64,000 nucleotides of DNA from Exophiala sp. HKRS030 (GCA_023897205.1 JAHWDD010000003.1:3413665-3477664), one strand, 5' to 3'; positions 46,476 to 57,148 are shown, counted from the stretch's first letter. The notes: generated by a model from the letters alone, not told the origin. Numbers and translations are program-made.

Positions 46476-47963
46476 CTACAACTTGACCCTGCGCACGACC
46501 TTCTTCGCCCACGGATGGGCATCACCGCGAATAACATAACGATCGATCTCCGCGGTATTTAGTAGCCCCGGATGCGCTTGATCCAATGTCGTGATGCCGA
46601 CCATTTGCATTGCTGTCTCTAATTCATCCTGCAGAATCTCCAACGCCTTCTCCATACCGGCCTGACCGTATGTAACGGCATGCAAGAACGGCCTGCCCAA
46701 ACACACGGCACTGGCACCGAGACAGATCGCCTTCAAGATGTCTGTCCCTCTGCGCACGCCGCCGTCGATGAAGACTTCCATCTGCTCCAGCACTTCTGGG
46801 CAGTTGGCCTGAATCTCCAATAGGGTCAGTATACTGGGTGGAGCGGTGTCGACGGCTCGCCCGCCGTGGTTCGACACGTAGATGCCCTTACAGCCTATTT
46901 CGAGTGCTTTCTTGGCGTCGGCGGCGCATTGGATGCCTTTGACGAAGACGGGGATGTCGGATAGGTTGATGAGCCATGTGATATCATTCCAGGTGACATC
47001 GGGGTCGATGAAACTGCCTGTGGCGCGGGCTAGGCCAGTGCCCTTTTTGTCTGTTGGGAGGACTGTGACTTGTAGGTGTTTGCGGGGTTTGTAGCTGGCT
47101 TCGATCTTGATGCGTTCGTCGGCTTCCCTTTTGCCCACGACAGGGAGATCTACAGTTGCCAGGATCGCTCGGGGTTTAAGACTGATGACCTCCTTCATGA
47201 GTTTCTCTGTCACGCGGCGGTCCTTGTTGAAGTACAATTGGTAGAATTTAGGATAGTCGGGCGGCATGACCTCGGTGATCTCGGCGAGAGAATAGCTTGC
47301 GCCGTTACACACGCAGATCGTCGTACCTTTGGCGACAGCGCCTCGTGCCATGGCGAGTTCTCCATCTTCGTGGGACAGTTTCGCCAGGGCTGCTGGCGAA
47401 GAGAAGATAGGCATGCTGTACTTCTGACCCAGGACCTCGACGCTGGTATCGACGTTCTTGACGCCTGTGAGAACCCGCGGCCGGAACCAGATCTTGCGAT
47501 ACCAGTCGATGTTAGCCGCATATGAGAGACTGTCATTCGCTGCGCCAGAGTAATAAGCCCATGTCTTAGCCGAGACAGTCTTTTTGGCAGCATCTTCGAA
47601 GTCGTACATGTTCAGAATCGATTCTAAAGGTGGTGGACCGTCATTGGCGCTGCCACTTGCGGGAGTCCCTTCAATGCTTTCGGCGGATTGTAGTTGTTCT
47701 CTCCATTCGTCCGTGATGGTAGATTGGTCTAGTTGACCTATCCGTTTACTGGCGTCGAGATGTTTGGATACTAATGATGGAGCATGGACTTCATTGTATG
47801 CCTTTGATGCGTCTTGACCTAGATATTCGAGGATCACATCGATACCGCCAGGATGGTTAGGGGCGAACTCAGTCACATCCCAGACATTGTTGTCGATAAC
47901 GAGCCATGCCGATGAAGGGGTATTGTGCTTGAGGATTTCCGAGACGTTGATCTTGCGAGTCAT
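46476..47963 (-). CDS. CYB2: Cytochrome b2-type FMN-dependent L-2-hydroxyacid (L-lactate) dehydrogenase
   Basis: A single exon of 495 aa. Residues 3-80 are a cytochrome b5-type heme domain with HPGG at 37-40 as the first heme His. The rest is the FMN-dependent alpha-hydroxyacid dehydrogenase barrel: 'WFRPRVLTGV' start, 'ATVDLPVVGKREAD', and the active-site block SNHGGRAVDTAPPS containing the catalytic His, then FIDGGVRRGTDILKA. In yeast, Cyb2p sits in the mitochondrial intermembrane space and passes electrons from lactate to cytochrome c. Here the heme domain begins at residue 3, so the usual approximately 80-residue presequence is absent; an upstream exon or a cytosolic/peroxisomal location is possible. 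The C-terminus RRVKL is not a classical PTS1, although its final K-L is reminiscent. Confidence 0.9.
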   Translation of the reverse strand: MTRKINVSEILKHNTPSSAWLVIDNNVWDVTEFAPNHPGGIDVILEYLGQDASKAYNEVHAPSLVSKHLDASKRIGQLDQSTITDEWREQLQSAESIEGTPASGSANDGPPPLESILNMYDFEDAAKKTVSAKTWAYYSGAANDSLSYAANIDWYRKIWFRPRVLTGVKNVDTSVEVLGQKYSMPIFSSPAALAKLSHEDGELAMARGAVAKGTTICVCNGASYSLAEITEVMPPDYPKFYQLYFNKDRRVTEKLMKEVISLKPRAILATVDLPVVGKREADERIKIEASYKPRKHLQVTVLPTDKKGTGLARATGSFIDPDVTWNDITWLINLSDIPVFVKGIQCAADAKKALEIGCKGIYVSNHGGRAVDTAPPSILTLLEIQANCPEVLEQMEVFIDGGVRRGTDILKAICLGASAVCLGRPFLHAVTYGQAGMEKALEILQDELETAMQMVGITTLDQAHPGLLNTAEIDRYVIRGDAHPWAKKVVRRVKL

Positions 47964-48873
47964 TGTGCCCGCTTGGAAAGTGCCTTTTCAAGATCGAACA
48001 AGTGAGACAACGGGGTCTATGAAGTTGCAGAAACAACTAAACCACCGATGGAATTTCCCCATCTTGTTCCCACCCCAGGTATTGTAGTTATATGGATCAT
48101 CAATTGGTGGATGCTGAGTGGCCGAGGCTGTACTGGCTGTGGGGTAAGAACAATCGTCAACAATATCGGAGATTCGGGGATGTCACGGGGCCCACGTGAT
48201 CATACCCCGCACGAACCTTCTCCCTCGAGAATGTCACGAACGGATAAGAAAGGCACATCATCTCGAGGAAGGAGCAAATTGAGACTTGGACTTATCCAAA
48301 GCCTCTTGCCTTATTCGCGAAGACACGGAACAAAAATCAAGATACTTCCGAACCCGCGCCCTCCCTTTCTCCTACTAAAACTGTTCAGTCACTGGTTCCA
48401 GGCATCAGTCCCCTCTTCCTCCAATCAAAGGCCTTGAATCCCCACGGCTGCCTGATGGCTTACGCAAGCCGGAGCTTTAAACACGGTCTGGTCTGTGGGA
48501 GAGTGACTATGAAGTACTACTCGGAATGGCATTTGCTGAAAATCCAGCGGTAAACACACGCATGCCGCGCGACTTGCACGCGGTCGCACGTGAGGTTGTC
48601 GACTTCAGTTCTGACATTGGATTACTTGTTCGCCCGTATAAATCGGCACAACGAAATGCACATCTGGAATCTGTGACCTGATTCTGCGAAAGCGTCAGGA
48701 GAAAGGTATTTAGACGGTCAATTCCCCTCCCCAATGTCTTCTTGATTCTACTTCAACCCTTTCCTACTTGTACTGGAACGACATCAATTTCTCTCCCCTT
48801 AGCCTTGGACGTAAGACCAATACGAGACTTGAAATCCATTCCACAATATCACTGTACCCAGCTAGTAGCAACC
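47964..48873. promoter_or_regulatory. Divergent intergenic region (hydroxyacid dehydrogenase / glyoxalase-fold gene)
   Basis: 910 bp between divergent starts. No gene is supported. If a mitochondrial presequence exon for the dehydrogenase exists it should lie in the first part of this region, but I could not identify one. Confidence 0.4.
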
Positions 48874-49380
48874 ATGCCCCTCGACCACACCTCGCTGCCG
48901 GTGGCCTTCTCCAAGGTCGACGCCGAAGTCTCATTCTTCCTGACTGCCTTTGCACACATGGGGTCAAAGAACACGCCCGCCCCGTTCCCGGTGTCGTTGG
49001 CATCGGCGATGACGCGGGTGCGTGGCTGTGGTTCTCGGGCTTCGATCACAACTTCAACCCGATCGCTGACGATGCGAATGTCTTTCGGATCCATGTGGCG
49101 CTGGTCGCGAAAAGTGAGTCTTGAGAACCCACCCGGAGTGCGAAGCGTTGTCGCCGACGTGGCAATCTTTGACGTGACTAACAATGTGCCTATGATTCGT
49201 GCAGATCGGGCAGATGTGGACAAGTTCCATGCTGAAGGCCTCAAGGCGGGCGCAACAGATAATGGACCACCGGGCATCCGCGCGGAATATAGTGCGGATT
49301 ATTATGGTGCATTCCTGATCAGTCCTGGTGGACATAATATTGAGGCGGTGTATCGGGGTACTGAAGAGCCTTCCAAATGA
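48874..49380 (+). CDS. Glyoxalase/dioxygenase (VOC)-fold protein, one-base frame break in a G-run
   Basis: The ATG is at 48874 (MPLDHTSLPVAFSKVDAEV). Exon 1 is 48874-49113 and exon 2 is 49205-49380. The 91-nt intron 49114-49204 has GTGAGT, branch GACTAAC and GTGCAG. The sum is 416 nt, one short of 139 codons. The break is the G-run 48960-48963: before it the frame reads AFAHMG and after it VKEHARPVPGVVGIGDDAG. The small beta-alpha-beta protein with an N-terminal DH (metal ligand position), a central 'FRIHVALVA' strand, and the end 'YYGAFLISPGGHNIEAVY' (Glu near the last strand) fits the VOC superfamily. Members include glyoxalase, bleomycin-resistance and extradiol-dioxygenase-like proteins. 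The substrate is unknown. Confidence 0.78.
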   Translation: MPLDHTSLPVAFSKVDAEVSFFLTAFAHMGSKNTPAPFPVSLASAMTRVRGCGSRASITTSTRSLTMRMSFGSMWRWSRKVSLENPPGVRSVVADVAIFDVTNNVPMIRADRADVDKFHAEGLKAGATDNGPPGIRAEYSADYYGAFLISPGGHNIEAVYRGTEEPSK

Positions 49381-49807
49381 CCATCAGTACCTGCGCCCCG
49401 GGCAAGAAAACGTCGAAAGGCTGTGCCTCGTACTGTCGACAGGAGCGGCAGTCTCGGAGCTCTGAATCGTCCCAGTGAGGATCTGCAGTGGGATGTCTCT
49501 AGCGTACGGCCTACTGAGAGGAGTATGAGAGTTCGGATCGCTGGAATATACTTACGATATTGAAGTGTTATGGTTTGATAGGAACAGGAGCAGTTGATCA
49601 TTCATTCTAGTATATGGCGGTATCTCAAATTCTTGCAAATCCCATTCTATCCTGATCTGGTCGAAAACTTTCGACTCATGGACCCAGATGATCAAGCGCT
49701 CACGTAAATTGTCGGATCCATCTCCACAAAACGCCGCTTGAACATAAAAACCGCACAACATGAGGCAATTCAACTTAACGCCGGGGCCTTCTCAACCCTG
49801 AAATCCT
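49381..49807. other. Convergent intergenic region
   Basis: The VOC gene and the deaminase-fold gene end tail to tail here. No supported feature. Confidence 0.5.
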
Positions 49808-50544
49808 TCATGAGAAAAAGCTGCTTGATTCAGTACCAGACTGCTTCCCGTCCTGATACGTGGCACTCAGCGAATCGTATAATTTCTTGATCCTGTCGAG
49901 CTCAGCCCCCAGCTTTGTCTTGGCCTCGCCATCCTCGACAGAAGCGATTAAGTCGGCCAACGACCGAGCTTTAAAAAACTTGTTTTGGCGATTGTACAAG
50001 GGTCTCTGTTCCAATGTCTCGTCTGTGTCACTTGGCGCTCTCACTCGGTACACTGATTGCAAGATATCGATATCATCTGTGCACAAGGCTTTGTCAGTGT
50101 GGCTCTTTACTAAAACTCCTCTACGAACTGAAAGAAAGGAAGACCCAGAGAAGGAAAATGGATGCGCTTACAAGGAATTCCAAACAAATCTCGACTGTCC
50201 TCATAGGTAAACATGTAGTAGAACTCATTGAAGCCCGACCACGTGATGCCGCTTAGACACAACGAGCAGGGTTCATGGGTAGCGAAGAAAATGCAATCTT
50301 TGGTTTCGGGTCGATCAGCCTTGGGAATTTTGAAGAATTGCTGGATGCAGTTGATCTCGCCGTGTAACAAGGGCGATTCCCGCTCGTTGTTGGTTTCAGC
50401 GATGACAAGAGAGAGGGATGCCCGGTCAAAGATGGCTGCTCCGAACAGTTTCGAACGCTGTGAGACTTGTTTGGCGGTCAATGGCACGATAGAGTGCTCG
50501 GTGGCAGAGAGGATGGCGTTGGCGATATCTGAGGCCTTTGACAT
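49808..50544 (-). CDS. Cytidine/deoxycytidylate-deaminase-fold protein
   Basis: Exon 1 is 50544-50172 and exon 2 is 50076-49808. The 95-nt intron 50171-50077 has GTAAGC, branch CACTGACAA and GCACAG; joining gives 213 aa in frame. HGEIN (61-65) and PCSLC (92-96) are the zinc-binding and catalytic motifs (H-x-E and P-C-x2-C) of the cytidine/dCMP deaminase superfamily, with FGAAIFD as the typical preceding strand. The C-terminal third is an acidic/basic helical extension without a known domain. It could deaminate a free nucleobase or nucleoside (cytosine, guanine) or a tRNA base; the sequence alone does not decide. The gene is intact, unlike the unrelated deaminase remnant at 31.3 kb. Confidence 0.85.
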
Positions 50545-51962
50545 GGTTGGTGCTTGATTATTGGTTGGGTCTGTTGGGGGTGATGAGGTTGTTTGTGGTT
50601 GATATGCGGGGAGAACAAGCAGAGGCAGGGTTGGTGTTGGCTACGTCGATCTCTGCGGGCCTTTAGTGATACCACCTAGAGCTATTAGGACGGTGTGGGA
50701 GGATTTTGTTGGATTTCTCTTGCCTGATATATCTCACAACCTTTTATCCATGTCTTATGTGTCCTCGTCAACTCAGCTGTGACCGATCTTTCTTTTTTCT
50801 TCCTCCTGGACTTCGGGTGTTTTTCTGTCCAGCTTCGCCAATCTGATAAGGATCGAGGTTGGCCCTCCAATAGGAATGTGGACTCAGCGAATGGCGGGCA
50901 GAAGCAGGCACACCTCAAGGTAGGAGTTCGCCGACGCGCGCCCAGACCGAGCGCCTTGAAAAGCTTCTCTTGGGCGCGTGTCTTCTTTCTGTCCTTCCAC
51001 CATGTTTGAGATTGCCAGTGCGCCGCCTTTGCAAATCTTGAAGACGTCGACGATACCGCGCATTCCAGCTTCTTTTGTGTGAAGATTCTTTTGCATGGGC
51101 TATCTTCAGTGTAACCTGCCCAAGGTGCACAGTCAGCCAGAAAGCCACAGCGATCTTGGGCCTAGGCAAGCATACTCGATTTCTTACCCTGAGGCTTGTG
51201 TGAGTGCGCTTTGGACAAGAGGAACTCTCATAGGCTTTTCGAGATTGTACGAATGAAGAAGAAGAAATAGGTAGGACAAGCATGAGAGGAAGGAACAAGT
51301 GACATGCTATTTGCGGCAAGAACGGACCTCAATCCGAGGGCAGGAACCTGGAAATCATCAACATTGGCCTGGCGAAGGGATGCCACGTGACTCTTCGTCA
51401 ACCATCCCATTCTACAATTTTCAATTTGGCCTTGCGGATGGTCTATGGACGCCTTTGATCAATTGAACAGAGTCAGGTGAGTTGATAGCGACGCCAAAGG
51501 CTATGCCTCTTCACTTGTCACTGCAGCTTCTGCCTACATGGTCAGCAATGAATGGATGAAAACACCAAGGCGACACGCTCTCTGTCTTTGGTGAAGAGCA
51601 CCACGTATCAGGTCGCTCCTTCCACTTTACCCCGTTTGCACATTCACCTCTTCACACTTTGCGAGCATCCAGAATCCAAAAATCACGCCCCGGAAAAAAT
51701 CGTCGCATCGCGTCGCGTCGCCGTCAGTCACCCCAGAACCTTGGCATCAAATCTTTCAGCCTGATCTCGCAAGCTGCTAATGCCATTTACTGACCTTTGT
51801 TCTTGTTTGTCTTTCTTCCTGTTCTCCGTCTTCTCTTCTCGTCCATCTGCAACCTCACACTTCCTCACAGGGCTTCCTTGCTGTGCCTGAAATCTCAGTT
51901 TCATCAATTCGACAATCTCAAAGTCTACCTGTCTACCCAGTCATCCTCATTACAGCGACAGC
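50545..51962. promoter_or_regulatory. Divergent intergenic region (deaminase-fold / Cys-rich membrane protein)
   Basis: 1.4 kb without a supported gene. The stretch 51780-51950 directly before the membrane-protein ATG is strongly pyrimidine-rich (CTTCC/TCTTC runs), a common feature of highly used fungal promoters. Confidence 0.4.
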
Positions 51963-52696
51963 ATGTCTCCCACAAGCTTTGTCTCCGTTGTTGTTATTCT
52001 CCTCATCGCCAGTCTCACTAATCTTGTTCATGCCTTGCCAAACTTCACCTATTATTATGATTTGCCATCGTGTGCAGTAAGTCAACTCAATGCCTAGCCG
52101 ACGAGCACGCACACAGCACGGGACACGCACCCTAACATGATCCAGCAACAAGGTGTTCATGATATTGCTCTAGGATACTATCTTCTAGAGATTTGTGATC
52201 CCGACCTTGCAATGCGTCCGAATATCACATGCCTCTGTGACCCTTTCCTCCAGCTTGACACCATCTTGAATATCACTGTCCGACTCTGCAATTTTACAGA
52301 CGAAGTCAATCACTCTGTCAATAGATGGGCAATCCAACTGTGTGGTAAGAAATGCCTAACGTGTCACTGCAAGCACATCCCATTTTTATCACAGTTCTGA
52401 TCATCATAGAGGACGTCAATTTCGGCAAAGGTACCAACGAGTCATGGCCACAAATCGTCTATCCTCAACCATGGGGTGGTGCAAATCGCAAAGAGGTCAT
52501 CATTGTCTCCATCTTCTCCACTTTCCTCGTCATGTTCTTGCCTATCGCTGGCTATTTCCTCTTCCGCGACTATCAGAGAAAGAAGGCCACCAAAACCGTG
52601 GCTGACGAAAAGGCTCAACCTGACACTGAATCGAATCGCGGCCTCTCTGATAATCCTTTGGCATCCTCAACTCATCCTATTCCTTCCGACGCCTGA
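51963..52696 (+). CDS. Small secreted-type, single-pass membrane protein with Cys-rich (CFEM-like) ectodomain
   Basis: There are three exons: 51963-52076, 52146-52344 and 52410-52696. The introns are 69 nt (GTAAGT, CCTAAC, TCCAG) and 65 nt (GTAAGA, TCTGATC, CATAG). The sum is exactly 600 nt, 199 aa. Residues 1-24 are a signal peptide (VVVILLIASL core, VHA end). The ectodomain (25-130) has Cys at 37, 55, 67, 69, 86 and 104 and several N-glycosylation sites. The arrangement LPSCA ... CD ... TCLCDPF ... LC recalls CFEM domains (D/N-x-x-CLC core) but lacks two of their eight cysteines. A transmembrane helix spans about 134-156 (EVIIVSIFSTFLVMFLP) and is followed by a basic stop-transfer (RDYQRKK) and a short polar cytosolic tail. 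No single exon exceeds 96 codons, so it is easily missed. The family is unrecognised; a cell-surface sensor or adhesin-like role is only a guess. Confidence 0.75.
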
Positions 52697-53007
52697 CTCA
52701 CGTTCTTGTGTGTTGTGTAGGGAGTGTGCAATATGATCCACTTGCAATTGAGACACGACCTCACACCACTTGCACAAAGTTACCACATCTGGTGAACAAG
52801 TACTGAATTAATCCTCAGTGCTATACTTCACTTGGTCCCACTTCAGCTCATACAATTGGCATCTCTTGGTCTGTAGCCACCCAAGGTACCTCTTGGACGT
52901 TGGCTTTCTCAGGAGGTACACATCGCGTCGTGCCTCACAATACCGAAGTTGAGCAGGCAGAACCACCACATTGTCTTTTTGGGTATCATCGCAGGAGTAT
53001 TTCCGCT

Positions 53008-54442
53008 TCAAAGGCGAGACTGTAGGTTTGATGCTTCTGACTCAGACGTCTGCTGGTCGCGCAAGCTTGGAGGAGGCCAATACTGATCAACCTGCAATTG
53101 TAATGTACCAGTCAGTTTTGATACGTACCCATTAATCAAATCCCGATATCACTTACATCTTTCTCAACCTGGTACCCCAATAACCTCGGAGCCAGTCCTG
53201 AATCTCTCCATGCCAATGCCTCTCCTTCCTCCATGGCCTTGATCTTTCTATCTCTCTCTTCCTGCTCTGGCCCATCGTGTAGATGATACAAATACTGTTG
53301 CAAATTGCCTCTCTTGACGACCATCTCCGTCCGTTCTTTTCGGCACCTCTCATAAATATCCAGAAGCTCTTTCTTGACGCGCGGATCTTTAGGATTCTCC
53401 GCGCGCGAAAACAACTCACCCAGTACGGCAGCATCCTCTAGACACATACCCGCACCGGACGCGAGATATGGCAACGTCGCATGCACGGCGTCGCCAAGCA
53501 TGGTAAACGCTCCAGATGGATGGCTCCACGAATCCATACCCGGTCGAATTTGTAAACGCCATTTGTAAACGGACTCACACAGCTTGAGTAACTTGGGGAT
53601 CCGAGGGTCCCAGTCCTTATACATGGCGCGCATCTCCTCGACATTGCCCTCGAGCGTGTTGGCGCTACCAACAGGCATATCGTCCGGTACCAGCAGAACC
53701 ATGTTGAACAACTTCCCACCGCGCAGCACATAGTTGACCGCATGCGCGTCAGGGCCCATCCAGTAGTTGACCTGCGGCTGAGTGACGAATGGCGCAAGTT
53801 CGGGATCCTTGAGCATTTCCGCCGTCGATAGCAGCAGTCGGTATGCCAAGTCGCCAGTCGGGGTCGGGGGGTCGGCATGGCCAACTAGGATCTCGCGCAG
53901 GTTCGAGTTGATGCCGTCAGCACCAACAATCAGGTCCGTCACGACCTCTTCGCCTGATTCCAGCACGACCGTTGCCGTCTCTGCATCGTCGCTGGCGATG
54001 CGCACATCGACCACCCGGGCTTTGACTCTGATCTGTGCCCCAAGCTCTACAGCCCTATCTAGCAGACATTTGTGCAGGTTTGCCCGGTGGAAGTCCCAGT
54101 AGAACGTGCCGGGGTATTGTGCCGCTGAGGCTTCGAAATCGAGATAAGAGATCAAGTTGCCTTTCCAGCCGAGCATGTTGACCCGACTGGGCTTGGTCGC
54201 GTACTGCTCCAACGCAGTTCTCATGCCCCATGATTGCAGCACCCGTGAGCTGTTGGGAAGGATCTGGATTCCAGCGCCTACTTCGCCGATTTCAGCGGCT
54301 GCTTCAAAGATTTGTACAGAGTGACCGGCCAATAAGAGGGCGATGGCGGCGCCAATTCCCCTAAGCCCGCGCCGACGACGACAACGTCGAGTTTCGTCGA
54401 CGCGGGCCGCTCAACCTTTGTGCGGATGGGGATTGGTGACAT
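53008..54442 (-). CDS. FAD-dependent aromatic monooxygenase (salicylate-hydroxylase-like), one-base frame break near N-terminus
   Basis: Exon 1 is 54442-53157 and exon 2 is 53091-53008. The 65-nt intron 53156-53092 has GTAAGT, AACTGAC and TTGCAG; it adds a WPPP-containing C-terminal tail instead of the short read-through end. Exon 1 is one base short. The frame switches in the run of four G on the coding strand (54361-54358), inside the FAD fingerprint: VVVVGAGLG before it, IGAAIALLLAGHSVQIFEAA after it. With one base restored the product is 456 aa. GADGINSNLRE (FAD/NADPH, 'DG' motif) and GDAVHATLPYLASGAGMCLEDAAVLG (second FAD motif) are intact. It belongs to the group that converts salicylate or related hydroxybenzoates with NAD(P)H and O2. 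It sits at the edge of the catabolic group. Confidence 0.85.
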
Positions 54443-55891
54443 CTTGGGCTGAATTGAGGGGTGTTGATGAATTTGATGGTGATGATGATGGTTTGCTCGA
54501 TAGTCTAGATGCAATTGACTTGGATGAGAATCCTGATATTGGCCTCTTGCCCCTGCCACAGTTCAACAGGGTCAATTTCAACTCACGTCAAATCAGCCGA
54601 TATCCAAAGTCAAGTCAAGTAATGTACGACAACGACAAGACTGTGCTCAGAACAATGACTCGTCCTCGATGATCTCGTCCTGGTATGGTATATGCCCGAA
54701 TATCTCAACGTACATGCACGAAACCAGATCGGAACCGAGAAAAAATCCCACGCCACCATCAGAAGTAAAAGAATCAGATCTTCACACGTTCGATATCAAA
54801 GAGTTGCTGCTGAAACGTCTCCTCCATCAATCGAACACACAATCAGCAACTCAATCACTCAACTCAATCAATGTACGAGCATCAAAATACCGCACGCACA
54901 TTCCATACAAACACGTAAACCTACGAATCTTGCCCCGTTGTTGTATCAGGCACCACAAATGTCGGACCACATTACCGATCGATCAAGACTGTGGCTTGTT
55001 CTACGTCGAGCGATTAAGTAGTGGAGGGAATGTGCCCACCCAGTGTACAATAACCAACAAGAATAATGCACGCCCAGAAAACAATGGCTGACCTGGGCAA
55101 TTGATAAGCTGCAGGCACGACATCTGGGTAAATTCTGACTTTCCGAGATGTTTCGATCTGCTTATCGGCGGCCTCGTTAGTCACAGTGGAGTTCCACGCT
55201 TGCGCCCCGGGATACGAGCTGCAGGCACGGTCGTACACTACTTCGTCAAGTAAAGTTAATTACTTGTGGAGTGGGAAGAAGAGTGGGAGGCTGCCGAGCC
55301 CGCGAAACTCTGTTGCCCCAAGCATGATCTGGATTTTCCGTGTTGATCATTCGTTTCGAAAGTGGGTGGAAATAGTGGTGTGTCACTTTTGTTGGGCGCA
55401 AAGGTGGGGGAATACGTACAATGGGGGCAGTGAGTCTTCAACGTTGGCCCTAGTCATTTCGGCAATGGAATAGTTAGCACGTTAGATTGTAGATCAGTAG
55501 GGTTATTGAGTTTGATCCTCTGAGTCTATAGCGGATTACGGACTTGGATACCTGCTCAGCAGCCTCTGCTACCTACATTTGTTGCCTGGTCCAAATACTT
55601 CTTCGTCTGGCCACGTGATTTCGCTTTTTATGTAGCTAGATCCCCAAGATATGGAAGCACGTCAAAGGAACCTCAAATATGCATATCTCAAGATTTCTCA
55701 AGGGCACCGATGGTATGTAAAGTCGAGTAACAAGTCCAAGGACCAACACTACATATCACCATAATGTAGATACAAAGATTGCTATTGAAACGGTAATATC
55801 ACGTGATTTAATGACTATCCAGTCTACCATTAACTACGAAGCATCCTATACCAAACGACATCTTCGATCAACACAAAACCCGTTGCCTCGA
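54443..55891. other. Intergenic region with a tRNA-Tyr-like relic
   Basis: 1.45 kb. No protein gene is supported; many short frames occur around 54.7-55.1 kb without splice or domain evidence. The only structured element is the tRNA-like relic near 55464-55530, listed separately. Confidence 0.4.
55464..55530 (+). pseudogene. Degenerate tRNA-Tyr(GTA)-like sequence
   Basis: The segment AGATTGTAGATC (55484-55495) resembles the eukaryotic tRNA-Tyr anticodon arm core GGACTGTAGATCC, with GTA at 55489-55491 inside a seven-base loop TTGTAGA. About 17 nt later GAGTTTGATCCTC (55508-55520) resembles a T-arm (GTTCGATCC with C-to-T changes). TAGTTAGCAC before it resembles a D-arm. Stems are mostly mispaired, so it cannot be functional. 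Several differences from the canonical arms are C-to-T or G-to-A. It contains no intron, although nuclear tRNA-Tyr genes usually have one. Confidence 0.35.
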
Positions 55892-57148
55892 TCACTTCGA
55901 CAGATATCTCTTCTCGACTTCTTCCCTTGTCGCCGGCATCAACCCTCCTGCGGGAGCAGTGTTCTTGCTCTTGAAGTCATCACACATCTGCTCCATCGTT
56001 ACCCACTCCACACCTTCGTGCTTGTTGATGTGCTCGATGATCCTGCATGGGAGAAAGGGGATTGAGGGTTAGCTTAGTCAGGTTTAGGATATGGTGGATC
56101 TCTCTGCAGCCTTACCTTTCATGCATGAGCAGCACGTGCGGCCGTCCCGAGACGTCAGGGTGGATCGTCATCGGGAAGATGAACTCGTCGTATTCGCGGT
56201 AGTAGTAGTCGAAGTGATCCTAGACAAGAGGGAGGTGTGTCAGTGTTGCCACAATATGGAGCCAGCGCGCGATTACATGCTCCGCCCAATCAGCGGGCTG
56301 ATGCCTGCTTCGCCGGGGAGGGTTTGGTCGGTACATACCTTCCAAATGTCTTCGATGTCCCTTGGATTGACCCACCCGTGGCTGTTGGCCGAGTTCTTCA
56401 TGAACATCATTGGCGGTAGATCCTGATGCGGAAGTTAGCAAAGGGGGGCCTCTTGCTCATCTACGCTTCCTCGACGCCACTAACATCGATATACCACGAG
56501 CCGGGGATCTCCACAAGGCCAGTCTCCTTGCCCTTAACAAGAGGCTTCATCCACTCCTTGGCGGTCTTGCCGTAGTCGATCTTGGTCCAAGTATCGCCAG
56601 TCCGTAGCCAGTACATCTGACAGTCCTCGTGGCCCATGGAGTGATCATATTCGATTCCATAACTGAGGAGGAGTTCGGTGCCGGCTTCGCTGACTTCCCA
56701 CCACGGAGCGACGCTGCCTCGAGGCGGCTTGCCGCAGAAATCTGTCAGCAGCCGGAACGTGTGGTCGAGAACGTCCTTTTGCTGCTCGAAACTCATGTCT
56801 GATGGATTCTCGTGTGAGTAGCCGTGCAGACCAATCTCGTGCCCGGCGTCGCGCACCATGGCGCATTCTTCAGGGAATGTCTCCAGTGAGTGTCCGGGGA
56901 TGAACCATGTTGCTTTGATGTTGTATTTTTCGAACAATTTCAGTAGTCGCCGTGTGCCATGTGTTCCGGCAAACATGCCTGTTGCACGATATGCATATGA
57001 GTCTTGCCCGTCACTTGCCACGAAAAACAGAGAATTTCTCACCTCTACTGATGTCGCTGGTCGAGTCTTCACCACCATAAGATCCCAGCCATCCAGCAAC
57101 GGCATCGATGTCGACACCATAGCTGACAAGTACGCGCTTTTTGCCCAT
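55892..57148 (-). CDS. NodB-fold polysaccharide-deacetylase / PuuE- or cyclic-imidase-like hydrolase, five exons
   Basis: Exons: 57148-57043, 56978-56485, 56422-56339, 56219-56116 and 56042-55892. Introns of 64, 62, 119 and 73 nt all have GT-AG and CTAAC/CTGAC-like signals, and the sum is 939 nt, 312 aa in frame. The start is [23 protein letters not shown], with the early Asp of the NodB fold. [18 protein letters not shown] and [14 protein letters not shown] follow, then the metal-site type [13 protein letters not shown] (H-x3-H) and, late, [12 protein letters not shown]. This is the 'Helicobacter PgdA / allantoinase PuuE / cyclic imide hydrolase' subgroup, not a classical secreted chitin deacetylase. 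There is no signal peptide, and the protein is expected to be cytosolic. Hydrolysis of a ureide or cyclic imide is plausible given the amidase nearby. Confidence 0.87.
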
